A DNA stretch of 33,098 bases from positions 1 through 33,098 of the forward strand of contig CAJWWK010000024.1 of the NCBI GenBank assembly GCA_913048295.1. The letters run 5' to 3'. Under the pieces are notes generated by a model that saw only the letters and a list, made by a program, of their open reading frames with translations, made no database searches and had not been told where the DNA came from. Source of the stretch: an uncultured Dehalococcoidia bacterium (GTDB lineage: Bacteria; Chloroflexota; Dehalococcoidia; Lucifugimonadales; Lucifugimonadaceae). Of this stretch, positions 30,863 through 33,098 are shown one piece after another. The translations under genes and the position numbers were made by a program. Numbering within the stretch: position 1 is the first letter of the stretch; the number at the start of each line of letters is the position of its first letter.

Positions 30863-32674
30863 TTACTTCATCACCACCGTTTCAGGTGCGACGAACTCTG
30901 GACCGTCGTTCATGTACGGGCTGTATGCAGTGATTTCTGGCCGCAGCACCACAGAGGTCGGAAGCGTGCTTACCGAGGCCACCAGGTTCCACTCGTTCAG
31001 GTAGGCCCACCAGTCGGCATTGTTCTGCACGCGCTGGTCGTACGTCGTTGCCTTCAGGTCCAAGTTCTGTTCAGCAATCTCGCTGATCTCGTTTGGTACC
31101 TCAATTCCATAGTTGAACCCTCCAGACGGCCTGAACACCGATGCGGCGCCAAAGGCGTCCGGGTTCGAGTTCGTTCCTGCCTGGATCATCCAGGGAATCT
31201 GTTTCTCACGGTTTACAAGGCGGGGTCGAGCAGCACCGTAGTCGGTCGCATCGACTGTCACTTCGCATCCGAGGTCTCGCCAGAACTGAGCAACCGCGCC
31301 GCCTACTTCAACGTCCCACTCCTTGCCGGGAGCGACGTGCATGGTGAACGAGAAGCAATTCGGGTATCCGGCTTCAGCCAGTAACTTTTTCGCTTCGTCC
31401 GGATCGTAATCAATGGCGAACTCGTCGCGCCAGTGCGGGTCGCCAGGGAACGCGTTGATGACGTTCGTCAGCGTGCGGCCAATCCCTGACTGGACTTCGT
31501 CGACGATCAACTGACGGTCGATTCCCAGCCGCAGTGCACGGCGTACTTTGTTGGCGTTATCCATGGACTCAGCATCGTCCGGATCACCGATCCAGGGGTG
31601 GTCCGAGTCGGGCAGGAATCCGGGCCTCTTGCCTTTGATGTCGGAACCGTCGTTGCGATCGATGTCTGCCCAGAAGTTTCCAGCGAACATTACAACCTGG
31701 TTGATCGCCGGGCCGACGACCTGGCTTTTTGCACCATCTATGGCGTCAACTGTGCCGGCGATCAGCTTCAGCGGTACTCGTGCCACGTTAATCTGGCCAA
31801 TCTTGAGCGCTGCTATTCGAGTCGCTGGCTCGGGCATGAGTATCACTTCGAACGACGCCACCGATGGTTCCTTGCGGTAGTGATTTTCTACCGGAACTGC
31901 CTTGATATGGTCGTCGGTAACCCACTCGGTTACTTCGAAAGGCCCTGTGCCGACAGCGTTCACAGTCGCGGCCTCTTCACCGTCCTGGTCAAACTGGGCC
32001 TTGGAAGTAATCCAGAGTGTGCCGAGTGTTGTATTGGACAGGATGTGGTACCACAGCGGATCAAGCTTGCTGTCTTTGACGGTCATCACGACTGTGTTTG
32101 CGTCAGTCGCCTCGAATCCGGCCGCGAATTGCTGTACACCTTGAGCTCTCTGGTTAATGCTGCCGTCTTCAATGCCATTGTTAAGGCTCCATGCGACATC
32201 TTCTGCCGTCAGTTCACCCCAGCCGTGGTGGAACTGAATTCCCTTGCGGATCTTGAGAGTGACCGTGCTGGTGTCTGACGCAACAGTCCACGACTCCACA
32301 ATGCCCTCGTTGTAAGTAGACTCATCCACGTTGAGATCGGGCGGCTCGGAGTGCGCTGCATACATTAGCGGCTCGAAGAATCCCCAGAATCCCAGGAGCT
32401 GGGAGTTGCCGGTACCTTGTTTGCTTGGCAGGAATACGGGAGGATCGATCAAGATCTCCCCAAGTCTCAGATTCCCGTTGAACTTCGACACGGGCGGAGC
32501 CGTAGTCGAAGTGGGTTCCTGCACCGCGGTAGTTGGCGCAGCGCCAACAGGGGCTGAAGTGGGAGCCGCGGCGTCACCGCCCCCGCCACACGCTACGGTC
32601 GCTATTGCCAGTAACATGACCAACAGTCCCAGGAATAGCCGAATCCTCCGAGTTTGAATCAGTAGTTTTTCCAC
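30863..32674 (-). CDS. Extracellular solute-binding protein, family 5 (DppA/OppA-like lipoprotein)
   Basis: A 603-residue lipoprotein that captures peptides or similar solutes for the two downstream permeases. The signal peptide has a basic start, hydrophobic core LFLGLLVMLLAIA and lipobox TVAC with C29 as the lipidated cysteine. A Gly/Ala/Pro/Thr linker follows (to about residue 65). The mature part has family-5 features: VTLKIRKGIQFHHGWGELTAEDVAWSL, GTGPFEVTEW, VRRALRLGIDRQLIVDEV and AKKLLAEAGYPN. The start is GTG at 32674 with GGGAG about nine bases upstream. A possible promoter (TTGTGG, 17 bases, TACTAT) lies on the minus strand at 32800-32828. The lipoprotein with long linker is consistent with anchoring outside a single membrane. 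Confidence 0.92.
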   Translation of the reverse strand: MEKLLIQTRRIRLFLGLLVMLLAIATVACGGGGDAAAPTSAPVGAAPTTAVQEPTSTTAPPVSKFNGNLRLGEILIDPPVFLPSKQGTGNSQLLGFWGFFEPLMYAAHSEPPDLNVDESTYNEGIVESWTVASDTSTVTLKIRKGIQFHHGWGELTAEDVAWSLNNGIEDGSINQRAQGVQQFAAGFEATDANTVVMTVKDSKLDPLWYHILSNTTLGTLWITSKAQFDQDGEEAATVNAVGTGPFEVTEWVTDDHIKAVPVENHYRKEPSVASFEVILMPEPATRIAALKIGQINVARVPLKLIAGTVDAIDGAKSQVVGPAINQVVMFAGNFWADIDRNDGSDIKGKRPGFLPDSDHPWIGDPDDAESMDNANKVRRALRLGIDRQLIVDEVQSGIGRTLTNVINAFPGDPHWRDEFAIDYDPDEAKKLLAEAGYPNCFSFTMHVAPGKEWDVEVGGAVAQFWRDLGCEVTVDATDYGAARPRLVNREKQIPWMIQAGTNSNPDAFGAASVFRPSGGFNYGIEVPNEISEIAEQNLDLKATTYDQRVQNNADWWAYLNEWNLVASVSTLPTSVVLRPEITAYSPYMNDGPEFVAPETVVMK

Positions 32675-32799
32675 GAGTTGTGCTCCCTTAGAAATTCGTA
32701 CCAGAGAAGATCGAGGAACTAGATACTCAACGCCACTTCTCGCCTAGGCAAACGTGTTATGCGCGAGCGGTGCATATATCAAATCCCTATTGCGCGCGG

Positions 32800-32828
32800 A
32801 TAGTAACCGAAGTTAGTTCACGCCACAA
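32800..32828 (-). promoter_or_regulatory. Possible promoter of the ABC transporter operon
   Basis: On the minus strand TTGTGG (32828-32823) and TACTAT (32805-32800) are separated by 17 bases, 126 bp before the GTG start. Both boxes match consensus only partly. The IS end begins just upstream at about 32832. Confidence 0.3.
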
Positions 32829-32831
32829 GAC

Positions 32832-33098
32832 TGACCTGCCCCCCAAAAAGGGTTCTATCAGAACTCAGAGCTTAGAGATGGCTCCGGAAATCTGAACAGT
32901 GGGATAAGTGGAATCGCTGCCTGAGCGAGGCATCATAGTGCCTCAAGAAACAGGAGCGAGAAATGACCAGACGACCCCGCCGTAACCACTCGGCAGACTT
33001 CAAGGCGAAGGTGGCCCTGGCCGCAGTCCGCGGCGAAAGAATGCTGACAGAACGGTGGAGACGGGAGTACAACACGATCCGACCCCATAGCTCACTTG
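32832..33098 (+). mobile_element. IS3-family-like element, left part, runs off right edge
   Basis: TGACCTGCCCCCC at 32832 looks like an IS3-type left end (IS3 ends normally start TG). It is followed at 32851-32870 by the end-like sequence shared with 28658-28677. The transposase frame begins 131 bp inside, a usual distance. The element is not complete in the window, so its right end and target duplication cannot be seen. Confidence 0.55.
32963..33098 (+). pseudogene. Chimeric or internally deleted IS3-family transposase (partial)
   Basis: From ATG at 32963 (AGGAG eight bases upstream) the frame reads MTRRPRRNHSADFKAKVALA then AVRGE, the start of an IS3 OrfA helix-turn-helix protein. It passes directly and in frame to MLTERWRREYNTIRPHSSL, the C-terminal end of an IS3 OrfB integrase. 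Everything between, including the rest of OrfA, the frameshift zone and the DDE core, is missing. The two ends may even come from different IS3 subgroups. The frame is still open at the window edge. Non-functional as a transposase. Confidence 0.8.

Overview
The window is bacterial chromosome. It is gene-dense, with short intergenic gaps, SD-led genes and several TTG/GTG starts. It combines two enolase-superfamily dehydratases, two type I sulfatases, SDR oxidoreductases, a HpcH/HpaI aldolase, a Gfo/Idh/MocA dehydrogenase, a RraA-like protein, an E1 alpha/beta pair, DinB-like and PhnP-like proteins, and an oligopeptide-type ABC transporter. That mix resembles Chloroflexota, particularly SAR202/Dehalococcoidia-type genomes, which are known for paralogous catabolic enzymes of this kind. 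This assignment is inference from gene content; no phylogenetic marker is present.

Layout. 1-922: leftward open frame cut by the window edge. It has an HTH plus the N-terminal half of a tyrosine recombinase, joined in frame to an unrelated beta-repeat-like segment, and a perfect inverted repeat over its ribosome site. 989-1064: tRNA-Arg(CCG). 1270-7778: two-gene addB-addA-type helicase-nuclease operon. 7900-12374: catabolic run of two tandem SDRs, Nudix hydrolase, M20 peptidase and a RraA-like protein. 12586-15641: two convergent sulfatases with an SDR C-terminal remnant between them. 15871-16494: DinB-like protein. 16495-17425: decayed integration site with an integrase tail and two tRNA 3'-end pieces. 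17426-20721 (minus): E1 alpha, E1 beta, galactonate-dehydratase-like enzyme. 20722-21264: hairpin-rich intergenic region. 21265-25555: PhnP-like hydrolase, aldolase, rhamnonate-dehydratase-like enzyme, MFS transporter. 25937-26219: tRNA-Pro(TGG), a 5'-truncated tRNA-Gly(CCC) and terminators. 26269-28264: hypothetical protein, PPC-domain protein, Gfo/Idh/MocA dehydrogenase. 28371-28677: IS6-type remnant. 28865-32674 (minus): dipeptide/oligopeptide ABC transporter without ATPases. 32832-33098: chimeric or internally deleted IS3-type transposase running off the edge.

How the genes work together. The middle of the window looks like a toolkit for imported sulfated or acidic sugars and related organic acids: sulfatases remove sulfate, enolase-family dehydratases and SDR/Gfo-Idh dehydrogenases process sugar acids, HpcH- and RraA-type lyases may cleave keto-acid products, and MFS and ABC transporters move substrates. 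Exact substrates cannot be read from sequence. The addAB operon is housekeeping recombinational repair. Mobile-element debris is concentrated at tRNA loci and both window edges, marking repeated insertion and decay. I saw no CRISPR array, no intact prophage and no complete defence system.
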